Below are positions 34,054 through 48,794 of a DNA stretch of 64,000 bases, one piece after another. A program made the position numbers and the translations under genes. Positions within the stretch are counted from its first letter, which is position 1. Every line of letters starts with the position of its first letter. Below the pieces are notes generated by a model, which had not been told where the DNA came from, searched no databases, and was given only the letters and a program-made list of their open reading frames with translations. Location of the stretch: contig JAKGHH010000001.1 of assembly GCA_022828595.1 (NCBI GenBank), forward strand, positions 203,875,813 through 203,939,812, in the 5' to 3' direction. The DNA is from Nelumbo lutea. Lineage: Eukaryota > Streptophyta > Magnoliopsida > Proteales > Nelumbonaceae.

Positions 34054-34539
34054 GGGAAAATTCCTAATCACTACCTTGTACTTCGGCTAGAGTGACAATT
34101 TGGTACCCGAACTTTAAAATGCGACAATGTAGTACCCGGTCTTTCAAAATGTAACAATCTAGTACCTGCTGTTAACTAGTCCGTTAATCGGCCTTAAGTG
34201 ACATTTGAAAAGTCAAAAATGCCCTTCAAATGCCATCTAATTCTCTTTATCAACCATCCAAATGTTGACAAAAAACTGAGCAGTCCCAAATCTTAGCCTA
34301 TTCTATTCAAAAAAGTTGATGATTGTTTAGAATAATCTAGAATTTGGGACTATTCATTTTATTATCAATGTTTGGATGATTGATAAAGAGAATTAGATGA
34401 CATTCTTAGGGCATTTTGAAAGTTCAAATACTGGATCGTCACATTTTGAAAATTCGAATACTGAATTATCATATTTTAAAAATCGGGAACCAAATTGTCA
34501 CTCGAGCCAAAGTACAAGATACTGATAAGGAATTTTCCC
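34054..34539. mobile_element. Mutator-like MITE, 486 b
   Basis: Both ends read GGGAAAATTCCT going inward, and the inverted similarity continues for more than 60 b (TTGTACTT.GGCT.GAGTGACAAT and onward). The 9 b flanks are TATAACTAA at 34045-34053 and TAAAACTAA at 34540-34548, differing at one base. Long inverted arms with 9 b duplications fit the Mutator superfamily. The centre holds a second nested inverted repeat around AAGTTGATGATTG. It has no coding capacity. Confidence 0.7.
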
Positions 34540-34548
34540 TAAAACTAA

Positions 34549-35126
34549 CTCCATTTCTGAAGTAGACAAGGAGAGGTGGTAGGAGAGAGTATTGGATAGC
34601 AGTGATAGGGAAACCAAAATACCAAATCAACGCGTGAGAGATACTCAAAATTGTTAAATATCTAATAATAACACCATATGCTTTTAATTTGATGGCTATT
34701 TGTACCCATCTTTACATCAGGTCTGTACGAAGGAAGTGGAGAAAAGGTATTTTTGGGGGTTTCCCCCGGGGAATTTCAACTTCGATCATTTTTAAATTGT
34801 ATAAACTATAATAAATAATTGTGCAATATACTATATATGTCAAAACAAAACACATTCTTGATTTCCAACAATAATTTTAGTGCAAAGATTCAGACTTAAG
34901 ACACCATAGCCCCAAGTGATACTTTAAATACACATGCGTACGGTAAAAGTATCTAAACACAAAAGTGATATTTTAGTGTAAATTCTTTTTCAATTTTTTA
35001 GTTAGAGTTGTTAATTATAAGTTATTTGTTTAAATTGCATGTAAATACAAAAGTTAATATAACTTATTATATTTCATTTGTTATCGCAAAAATTAAGATG
35101 ATTCAATGGATTAAAAGAAAGTTTAA
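34549..35126. other. Noncoding AT-rich stretch
   Basis: No gene or bounded element is supported. A short palindromic GGGGGTTTCCCCCGGGG patch lies at about 34755-34771. Confidence 0.4.
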
Positions 35127-35368
35127 GGTCCTGTTTGGTTCGTGGGAATTAGAATTGGAATTGGAATAGGATAGTCTGATTCCAATTGATTGATTGGGCA
35201 GAATTGGAATCTTATTTTCATTCCTACTGGAATGGTCATTCCCAGCTCCTCCCATGGGAATGAAATTCCATTCCTGCTAGCTTCTATTTCCATTCCCATT
35301 CATGTCTAAACCAAACAGAGTATTCAAAGGATTTCGATTCCAATTCTGACTATAAACCAAATGGACCC
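35127..35368. mobile_element. PIF/Harbinger-type MITE, 242 b
   Basis: TAA lies on both sides (35124-35126 and 35369-35371). The left end is GGTCCTGTTTGGTTC and the right end, read inward, is GGGTCCATTTGGTTTATAG. The interior has the family's GGAATGGTCATTCCC and GGGAATGAAATTCC words. It is a good copy of the family at 5.1, 7.4 and 58.7 kb. Confidence 0.75.
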
Positions 35369-35489
35369 TAAGATTTGTGGATAATGGGCAGGGAGGGTCA
35401 AATCTTAAAATATGATTCACTTAATAAATGAATGTGATTTACTGAAATCAAATCATGTCTGTTAATACTCAATTTGATATGCTAAATGA

Positions 35490-35750
35490 CATGGTTTTTA
35501 AAAACGAACTGCTGACTGAATCATTTAGGGGTCCGGTTACCGGTTCGAACAGTCCGACCCAAATGGCCAACCCGTTCTGACAAAAGAAATAAAAAATATG
35601 AAAAACGGTCAAAACCATTTGAACGGTTCAAACTGTTAACCGGCCAATTCAACAATGTACTGATCAAAATCAACGGTTTTAAGAGAAAAAATGGTTTTAG
35701 AGGAAAACAAAACCGGTCCCAATTTTTCTAGTCCGATTTTGAAAACAGTG
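35490..35750. mobile_element. hAT-type MITE, 261 b, TSD CTAAATGA
   Basis: The perfect 8 b repeat CTAAATGA lies at 35482-35489 and 35751-35758. The left end is CATGGTTTTTAAAAAC and the right end, read inward, is CACTGTTTTCAAAATC. The interior is rich in ACCGGTT and GAACGGTT words, shared with the element at 37750-38022 in inverted orientation. It has no coding capacity. Confidence 0.75.
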
Positions 35751-35758
35751 CTAAATGA

Positions 35759-37457
35759 GACCTCTTATTAGAATAAGTTATTTCCTTATTAGAATAAGTT
35801 AAATATTGGGATTTTCAACTTCATGATAAAATATACATGGGATAGGAGTGATCATTTTCGGCCCGGCCCCGCCAAATTCAGAAATTTAAAGTTTACCAAT
35901 ACTTAGAAAACCATACTAGACTTGGCAATTAGACCATCTAAACAAATGGACCAAATGCAAATGTCAGCTTAATCGATATATTGATATCTGATTTGATTTG
36001 TTGAATGAGACCTTCTATAGCTTCAACACCCGTTATCATATGGGTTAATAACTTAAATGTTCAAATACAACTTTTATCTTCATGGGATAAGGGTGATCAT
36101 TTTGAGCCTGGCTTGGCCCAACTTGAAAATTTCAGGCTTGTCAATGTATAGAAAATCTGGCTTGGCCCAACTAGGAACCAAAGAATCAGTATAGATTTTA
36201 TTCAACCAGCTTGGTTTTTTTTAATAACATAATCAGCTAAAAGATTTCCCGAAAATTTATTGTACAAATTGGGAGATTAACTTTCATCATTTTCATTATT
36301 TCTCCAACAAAGGCAAGTGTGGGAAATGGAGTGGATATACAAAAAAAGGCTTTTGATGGGCCAACAAGGGTACTTCCATTCCCACCACTAGGTACGGTTT
36401 ATAAGGCCCATGAAAGATGAAAGATAGGTTAGCATTGTAAGGCTCAAGGTACTAATTAGCGATAATTGACTATACTTTTTTCAGTTTTTGGGTTATTTAG
36501 AGGGATAAAAGAATGGCCAAGGATGACCACACATTGTAGGGGTTTAAACTTTAAACTTTAAACACGTCCTATTTTACGAAATGTGCTCGGGCTTCCCTTC
36601 CCAGATTTAGGCCTATCAAGCAAACAATTTATCACAGTAACTCTCAAAATAACTCCTACCCCTGGCTAAGGGTTGGAGCCCCCATTCGCTTCACACCTCT
36701 CTCCCTCTATTTTTGTTTTATTACTAGTAAGTACAGGGAAGATATATATGAATAAACATCAATGATTTTTATCACCATTTTTTTTTCTATTTATAAACTG
36801 CCATTTTTTAAGACATTCATACAGTCTACGGGTCCATATAAATTGACCCTTATATGTCAAATCCGTAAAATTATACGGGTCATTAAATTCAACTTGAACC
36901 GTTTATTACTTTAATTTAACCATTCTTCTTCTTCTTCTTCTTCTTATTAATTTATTTTAGTATTTAATTAAAAATTTTTGTTATATAGTAATAATAATAA
37001 CTAAATTTGTAATTATTTAAATATTTACTTAAAATATTTTTTCCAACCAAGTCTAATTATTATATAATAGATTTGTTAATTCATATTTTGCATTTAAGAA
37101 TAAACATTAATGATTTGACTTAACAATTTTAATGACTGTTAATAAATATTGATTCTTATTTAAGGTTTAGTTACTGTATTTGGTAATTATTATGGGATTA
37201 TGGGGCATGCTTTGAATAAACATTAATGATAACTGATGATTGTTATTTCATTTTTTATTATTTACTTAATTAAGTACTTGGTGTTTGTTATTATTATTAA
37301 TTATTTATATAAATAATTGATTGTTATTATTATTTACTTAATCCAGTAACTTTCAGTAAGTAATTATTTGATTTAACTTAAATTATTTTATTTTTTTTAA
37401 TTATTTATAATAGACATTTAGGGTAGGCTCTTTATTTGATTTAAGAGACTTACCATG
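35759..37457. other. AT-rich noncoding stretch with a CTT microsatellite
   Basis: No gene is supported. GATAAGGGTGATCATTTTGAG-like words at about 35840 and 36085 suggest an old duplicated element (CATGGGATA.G.GTGATCATTTT in both). A CTT/TTC repeat lies at about 36924-36946. From about 36950 to 37430 the sequence is almost all A and T with TTATTATTA and ATTTACTTAA words. Confidence 0.45.
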
Positions 37458-37889
37458 TTTTATCTAGACAATGACCCCATACTAACTAAGGAGCAACTAC
37501 TGTATCTTTTAATTTGAAATTTACTATTTAACACATGGTTTTCAAAACTGGACTAGAAAAACCAGGAACCGGTCAGGTGACTGGTTCCGTTTTCCCAAAA
37601 AACTGGATTTCCCCCCAAAACCGTTGATTTTGGTCAGTGAACCGCTGAACCGGGTGGTTAACCATTCGAACGGTTTTATCTAGACAATGACCCCATACTA
37701 ACTAAGGAGCAACTACTGTATCTTTTAATTTGAAATTTACTATTTAACACATGGTTTTCAAAACTGGGCTGGAAAAACCGGGAACCGGTCAAGTGATCGG
37801 TTCCGTTTTCCCAAAAAACTGGATTTCCCCCCAAAACCGTTGATTTTGGTCAGTGAACCGCTGAACCGGGTGGTTAACCATTCAAACGG
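37458..37889 (+). repeat. 216 b tandem duplication including part of a hAT MITE
   Basis: The segment beginning TTTTATCTAGACAATGACCC at about 37458 is repeated from about 37674 with a 216 b period and roughly half a dozen base changes (for example CTGGACTAGAAAAACCAGG against CTGGGCTGGAAAAACCGGG). Each copy contains flanking sequence plus the left arm of the MITE at 37750-38022, so the duplication happened after the MITE inserted. Confidence 0.7.
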
Positions 37890-38022
37890 TTTTGACCATT
37901 TTTTATTTTTTTGATTTTTTTTGTCAGAACGGACTGAGCATTCGGTTCGAACGGTCAGACTGTTCAACCCGGTAACCGAACCCCTGACTGGTTTGGTCAC
38001 CGGGTTGGTTTTAAAAACCATG
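37750..38022. mobile_element. hAT-type MITE, 273 b, TSD ATTTAACA
   Basis: The perfect 8 b repeat ATTTAACA lies at 37742-37749 and 38023-38030. The ends are inverted: CATGGTTTTCAAAAC at the left and, read inward from the right, CATGGTTTTTAAAAC. The interior carries GGAACCGGTCAAG and CCGGGTGGTTAACC words shared with 35490-35750. A minus ORF of 87 codons spans it but is only a shadow. Confidence 0.8.
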
Positions 38023-38287
38023 ATTTAACAATAAAAAGTCAATGTCATGTTGAGCAACGCACCCCCAAAAAAGTATCAATAACTTTGAAATCATGAAACT
38101 ATTTATAAAATAGTAAAATTAGATGGATGTTTACAACAATATCACCAATACTGCTTAATATTTAGGGAAATATGAATGGATAAAAAGCATTTAAATGGTA
38201 TCCATTCAAAGAGGCAAAGAAGCAAGAAAATCATTCAAAGAGCTATTGAGAAAAACAATCCTTGCCAAACAACATTTGCAGATGCGT

Positions 38288-38731
38288 CCATCCTCTGAAG
38301 TAAGAAATAAAAAATATATGACTACAATCAAATCATCGTCATGTATGGCTACAATCAACTAATAATATAATCAGGACTCCAAAGCCCATCCAATAGAAGA
38401 AACATGAAAGAAAGGAGAATAACGAGACCATCTTGAGTATGGAAGTCACCTCCAAGTTAGGTGGGAACACTTCTTTTGGTCAATCAGGACTCCAACACTT
38501 CAGATGTATCTATCATCTGAAGTAAGAAATGAAAAATATATGACTACAATCAAATCATCATCATATGTGGCTACAATCAACTGATAATATAATTAGGACT
38601 CCAAAGCCCATCCAACAGAAGAAACATGAAAGAAAGGAGAATAATGGGACCATCGTGAGTATGGAAGTCACCTCCAAGTTAGGTGCCAACACTTCTTTTG
38701 GTCAATCATGGTTATGGATTTTAAGTCTAAG
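38288..38731 (+). repeat. Tandem repeat, two units of about 222 b
   Basis: CTCTGAAGTAAGAAATAAAA near 38293 recurs as ATCTGAAGTAAGAAATGAAA near 38515, and the similarity continues to CACTTCTTTTGGTCAATCA in both. The units differ at perhaps 15-20 places. No ORF is conserved between them. The origin is unknown. Confidence 0.65.
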
Positions 38732-38739
38732 CTCCCCAT

Positions 38740-39168
38740 GGTGCACGTAGACTATTTAGAATTTGTCTTTAGGAAAAAGGTAGGGAAACCTGTACATAAC
38801 CTAATGGTATGTTTGGATTATGGGAATTGGGAGATAGAAATAGGAAATGTAGGTTGAAGTTATAATTTTGGGCATGTTGATGTGTCAAATTCAAGTCAAT
38901 TAGAATACTCATAGATTTTTAGTTCATTCATTTAGTGGTTATTTGAATATTCTTTTTATTCCATGTCTTTATTGAGTAATATAGATTAATAATATATTAA
39001 TAGTTATGAAATCAGTAGTAATAATAAGTATATTATTATTACTAAGTAATATTAAATTATTATTATTATTACTGAAATAGTAATTGCTTTTATAATTCTT
39101 GTAGTTTAACAATAATTAATAATTGAAAGTTTATCATTTAAATTTCACTAAATGAAATATTTATTGGA

Positions 39169-39220
<52 letters not shown>

Positions 39221-40060
39221 TATTATTATTATTATTATTATTTTTATTAAGTAACTAATTTGTTATAATTATGATTTTTAGTTAATTCATAAAACAATAT
39301 TTGCTTTTATAATTCTTTAAGTTTAACAATATTGAATAATTGAAAGTTTTATAATTTAACTTTCACTAAATGAAGTATTTATTGGAGAATAATAATAGTA
39401 TTAATTATAATTACTTGTAATAATAATGTAAATAAGTAACACTAATTATATATTTATAAAATATTTAATATGAACTAATATTAATATAAAATGATTATAT
39501 CCCAATTAATAATTAACATTATTAAAATGCTTATTAATTATCATTAATTAATTAATATTCTGAAGTAATAATATCATCATTATTATTAGTAATATTTAAT
39601 TTTAATTATTGATAATAATAATAATAATATAATTATATTAATTAATATAATATTATTAATTATATAAATTTATGAATTATAATTTCTGATAATATTTATA
39701 ATATAAATAATTAACATTAAATATTTATTTTCAAAATAATTAATATGAGTTAATATAAATATAGAATGTTTATTTCTGAATTATTAATTTACATTATAAA
39801 AATATTTATTAATTATCATTTCGTATTAATAATGAGCAATATTGTCCGTAATAAATTATCAGTAATTAATTATTATCAATGAATAATTATTATTAGTAAT
39901 TAATAGCTTGAATTAATTAATTAAAAGTAGTTAACAGTAATTAATTTTCAATTAACCATAATTATTATTAGTAATTAATAGCTGTAATTAATTAATCAGA
40001 AGTAGTTAACAATAATTATTATTAGTAATCAATAGCTGTAATTAATGAATTAGCTTAGCA
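38740..40060. repeat. Extremely AT-rich block with AAT/ATT palindrome and repeats
   Basis: From about 38990 to 40060 the sequence is almost free of G and C. A segment starting TTGCTTTTATAATTCTT at 39084 recurs at 39301 (period about 217 b). Between the two copies lies a microsatellite of AAT units turning directly into ATT units (about 39167-39243), which can fold on itself. At about 39886-40050 a unit containing ATTATTATTAGTAATTAATAG occurs about three times. No gene is present. It may act as a matrix-attachment-like or fragile region, but that is speculation. Confidence 0.6.
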
Positions 40061-40471
40061 CAATTTCCTTTTTTTTAGCAAAGGATTGAAAGTGGGAGCT
40101 TCCCACTTCTCACAACTCTGCATGGTGGTGGGCTCCACTTTGCATGTTCGTGGGTTCTTTTCTTGAACTACCACTAATCAGAATTTGACATGTGCCCATT
40201 TTGTTTAAATCTTTGAAATGACAGGTGTTTGAATGTAGATGAGCCACTGTAGGGGGCTTTGACCTGAAATAAGGTTAGATTTGGGAGTATTTCATTTTTT
40301 TCCAATTTCTTAATAATTTTTTAATCCTTTTTTTACACACTTTAGGCCAAATTCTAGTCACAACAAAATAAGGTTAAGCGAGATCACCAAAGAATGACTT
40401 CTACACCTTTAAGTTGGAGCAACTTCACTTGAGACCCCATCATGGAACGTACATTAAAATTTAGAGATTAC
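40061..40471. other. Noncoding stretch
   Basis: No gene is supported. It separates the AT-rich block from the inverted MITE pair and shows no repeats of note. Confidence 0.4.
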
Positions 40472-40847
40472 GACTGCATTTGGAAGTGATGCAAATAGAG
40501 TGTAAATCCTGGTTCAGGATAAATTTGCACTTTGGTTCACTTTTGCTTGTGTTTGGCAACATTACATTTATGCATTAACAAATGATAGACCAATGCATAT
40601 TTACATTGATGATAAGATGTAGAAGTACATAAAAAAGAAGAAGTAAGTATGCATTCAAGTGGGCTTTTGATAAGAAAAGCATATGTTTTATTGAAATTCA
40701 TGTTTGCACCCATTACAACTAAAAGTCTGTTTCGTAAGAAGGTAAATTTGTCAGTGCAAAACTAACCCAACTTTGCAATATATATGAATCGTTTTACACT
40801 ATACATATTTGCATTCACACTTATTTGCATAATTTCCAAATGCAGCC
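40472..40847. mobile_element. MITE of an inverted pair, copy 1 (376 b)
   Basis: The left end is GACTGCATTTGGAAGTGATG and the right end, read inward, is GGCTGCATTTGGAAATTATG. TAA follows the right end (40848-40850); the left flank is TAC. The copy is the inverted relative of 40980-41371. The TAA site and GGCTGCATTTGG ends suggest a PIF/Harbinger-like family different from the 252 b one. It has no coding capacity. Confidence 0.65.
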
Positions 40848-40979
40848 TAAAGACCAATTACCCCTTGGTAGGTTGGCTTGGCCCTTATATCACAAGAAGG
40901 TTAACAAGTCAATTTTAAACAACTTATGCATGGGTTATTCTTTTTCCTTTTGTTTTGTTTTGTTTTGTTTTTTTTTTAA

Positions 40980-41371
40980 GGCTGCATTTGGAAATGATGC
41001 AAATAAGATGAATGCAAATATGTAGAGTGTAAAACGATCCATATAAATTACAAAGTTGGGTTAGTTTTGCACTCACAAATTTACCTTTTTATCAAGCAGA
41101 CTTTTAGCTGTAATGGATGCAATGCTAATTCCAATAAAGCATATGCCTTATATTTTTTTTATCATAAGCTCACTTGAATGCAAATTTACTTATTTTTTAT
41201 TGATGTACTTTTTACATCTTATTCAATGTAAATATGCATTAGAAAATGTGTTTTCTGTCATTTATTAATGCATAAATGTAATGTTGCCAAACATAAGCAA
41301 AAATGAACTAGAATACAAATTTACCCTGAACTGGGATTTACATTCTATTTGCATCGTTTCCAAACACAGCC
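40980..41371. mobile_element. MITE of an inverted pair, copy 2 (392 b)
   Basis: TAA lies on both sides (40977-40979 and 41372-41374). The left end is GGCTGCATTTGGAAATGATG and the right end, read inward, is GGCTGTGTTTGGAAACGATG. Read on the minus strand the whole copy follows copy 1 (TTTGCACTCACAAATTTACC against GGTAAATTTGTCAGTGCAAA). The spacer between the copies is about 132 b and ends in a TTTTG/T-rich tract. Confidence 0.7.
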
Positions 41372-41374
41372 TAA

Positions 41375-44270
41375 GTTTTATCAAGGTGCAAATGAATTAT
41401 TCACTTAGGGCCACTTTACTAACAAAGAAGACAATTTGGAATGCAACATTTGTTATTTTTATATTATTTTTTAGAAGAAAAGGGGATTAGGAGTACTTTC
41501 ATGATATTGGAAAGCGGATGTTGAAGGACTATAAGATGATCCTTATCACTAAATCAGTTCTAAACATTGGTTGGAGTATAGAGGACCTGCAAGGCTTGCA
41601 AACAAAGACTGGAAACTGGAAAGTTTATACATAACCTTGTTTAGAGGGTGGGATAGTCAAAGGATGAGTCGATGGTGTCTAGATTAGACTAGGTTGACTC
41701 AGGAATCTGTTTTACCCTAAAATTGTTTTTAAGCTAAAAACCATTGATTTGATTAGCAACCCATTGACCCAGGGGATCATCCTAAAATTACTTTTAAAGA
41801 ATAGTTTTAGCTGTTTTTTAATTTTTAATTTTTTAAATAAGAACAGGTCGTCCATTTGAATTGGACAATCAAACCATTCGACCCCTCAAAATGGTTGGTC
41901 CGGTTTAAGATTAAGACGATGCAAAGGTATATTCTCAGATAATCACGTTTTCATTGACAACCATTCTAATGCCTTTAATACGGAGTATTGAATAGCCTCA
42001 ATTTTGACCCACCAACCATTCTAATGCCTTTATTCACCAAATTTTTCTTTTACAATATAATGTAGTTCATGCATCGATTTTTGCAAAAAAAAAAAAAAAA
42101 AATTGGAGGCTATTCGGGTGTTGTCAATGCTATATTCAACCTATGGTTAGAACTTGAAGAGTTGAAGATTATTCGGATGAAATGATAAATATATACATTA
42201 CGTATACAATATAATTAAGACAAATTTTTTAAAGTAACTTTATGATTTAGGAAATTGACTAATTATACTCTTATTATTTAAATATTGTCTTAAAGCATCC
42301 TTAAATTTTCTAACTATTGACATCATCATCATCATGTATTAACAGAAAAAAAACAAAATATCATATTTATCCTCTACTATTTATGAAATTTTCAAAAAAA
42401 AAATCTACTAATGAAAATTTTCAAAAGCTGGAATAAGGCTACTTGTAAAGGGGCCGTCTAAGAGAGAGAGGTCACGGGTGACAAATTGCATTGACTAGGC
42501 ATACGGGATACAATTTGGAGACTGCTGTAGAGGCATCTCCGGTCAATTCATTCAGCGCTAGGTGTCTGAGACGTGCTGGGCACATTGAAAGGCTGTACAC
42601 ACGGTAAGGTTAGTGATGAGCAATAGCATGCAGCAATGCAGCTCGTAAGCCAATACGGCGTTTTTTGAGACTGATTTTCAACAAAAAATACCCATATTTC
42701 TAAAACCTGTTTTTCACAAAAAAGTGCTTCTGCCATATAGGCAGTGAGCAATACTATGTTATTTGGTAAGGTGATTTTTATCACCATTTTATCGCCGTTT
42801 TTATCACCGTTTTTTATGTATGCTATTTAGATGATTCAAAATTGCAAACTGTCCAGAAGTGATCGACATGAAAATTGGAGCCACCACTGTAAATTGTAGT
42901 GGGTGGTGCACCGGTGGGAGAATATAACTGAAAGAGGGTCATCTAGAGTTGTTTTTTCAAATTCTGCACTCTTTCTTGACGACGAGATTTTGATTAAAGC
43001 AATTTGGGTCATCAGGGATTATGTATTTGGCTGACCGGTGTATTGGGTTAAGTTACTACCTGGTTTAAGGATAATATTGAGTTTTAAAAAAGTTTTATAT
43101 GTTTTATGGTCTCATGTGCATGTATTGCAATGAAACATTAATGGACGCTAACGGTAGAGATAGAATAAGTCAATTGGCATAAAACTTAAAGATGTTTTAA
43201 GATAATATGTAAATAATAAGGATAAAATTAATCAATTTTCTAAGTCATTGGGATATTTTAAAAAATTTACCCATATATATATATTACATTTAGAATACAA
43301 TATATTATTTAATTGATATAAATGCATGTTTATATATAATTTGCTTATGTGTGACCCGTTCGATCCATATATAAAACAGTTCAGATTTTTAAAATACTGA
43401 TTTAATCAATAGTTATGGCATTATGAATAGATTTTCCAGGTTGATCGGGTCAAGAAAGGCTCTCCGGATCTCATACCCACAATAATTTTATCCACAAAAC
43501 ACTACCTCTACCCACAAAACATTACCTTGGTATATTGAGAACATCTTCTGTGTATATTACATATAAGAGGATGAGATGTTCCCATGTGTGGCTGAGATTT
43601 TAAGTGGGTAAGAACTAAAATTCCCGACTCGTTGGGAGAGGAAACAGGATCTGCTCCTTGGGCGCCTCACATGCACATCCACTGTGCATTGGGAATATCT
43701 CCCGTCAACAATTACTTATATCACGGGAGGTGTTCCTGGTAGGAAATGCCGTCCGCAGGCGCAGTTGTACGTAATAAATTAACAATCTCACCCCACCCCA
43801 CTAAAGTAGTAAACAAAGAATAAAAAACACAGCTATGCAAAACAAAGTAAACAAAGTGAGCAACCCGTCCAAACTAACAAATCTGACCGTTTGTTGTCTC
43901 CTCCGAAGTCAAATGTTCTCCCCGTCTGACTCTCTGAAAGGTAGCGGGATAAGCAATTGAGCACTCACACAGTTACACTTCACAGCTTACTAGTCTAGGT
44001 AGCCATGAGGATATACCTACAGAAGACACAACGAAATTACAACAATAGCCACTAATTTCTCAGAAATTTCAGAAAACCACACCTTCAATATCTTAAAGTG
44101 ACCAAGATGCCCTCGTCAACACCCATTCATTAGATCAATTCGGAGGCTAATTTCGCTCGAACAAAAATCGAGGCACCATTCTGCAAGTTGAATATTCATT
44201 CATATAATGATATTGTCCTTTGTGATTGAATGGTAGGCTACGCTTCACATAACTCTACCTTCCAATTCTC
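41375..44270. other. Noncoding stretch, no gene recognised
   Basis: No gene is supported. An 18 b A run lies at about 42086-42103. A degenerate ACCGGTT-poor relative of the 35.5/37.75 kb hAT MITEs may lie at about 41650-41940 (GTTTTTAAGCTAAAAACC, GGTCCGGTTTAAG). Short ORFs at 42548-42787 and 41281-41490 have no family match. The last few hundred bases are the upstream region of the cysteine protease gene. Confidence 0.4.
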
Positions 44271-44274
44271 ACCT

Positions 44275-44286
44275 TACATAAATACA
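44275..44286 (+). promoter_or_regulatory. TATA box of the cysteine protease gene
   Basis: TACATAAATACA lies 59-70 b upstream of the ATG at 44345 and only about 8 b before an earlier in-frame ATG at 44294. Transcription normally begins 25-35 b downstream of a TATA box, so the 44294 ATG would fall outside the messenger RNA. This supports 44345 as the true start. Confidence 0.5.
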
Positions 44287-44344
44287 ATTCGAGATGCAGC
44301 TCACAGCCTCATCAGTCATCGTCCAATCGAGAACAGAAAACCAA

Positions 44345-48794
<4,450 letters not shown>

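Noticed and set aside
44294..44344. Earlier in-frame ATG of the cysteine protease
   Set aside because: It lies about 8 b after the TATA box and would place 17 non-hydrophobic residues before the signal peptide.
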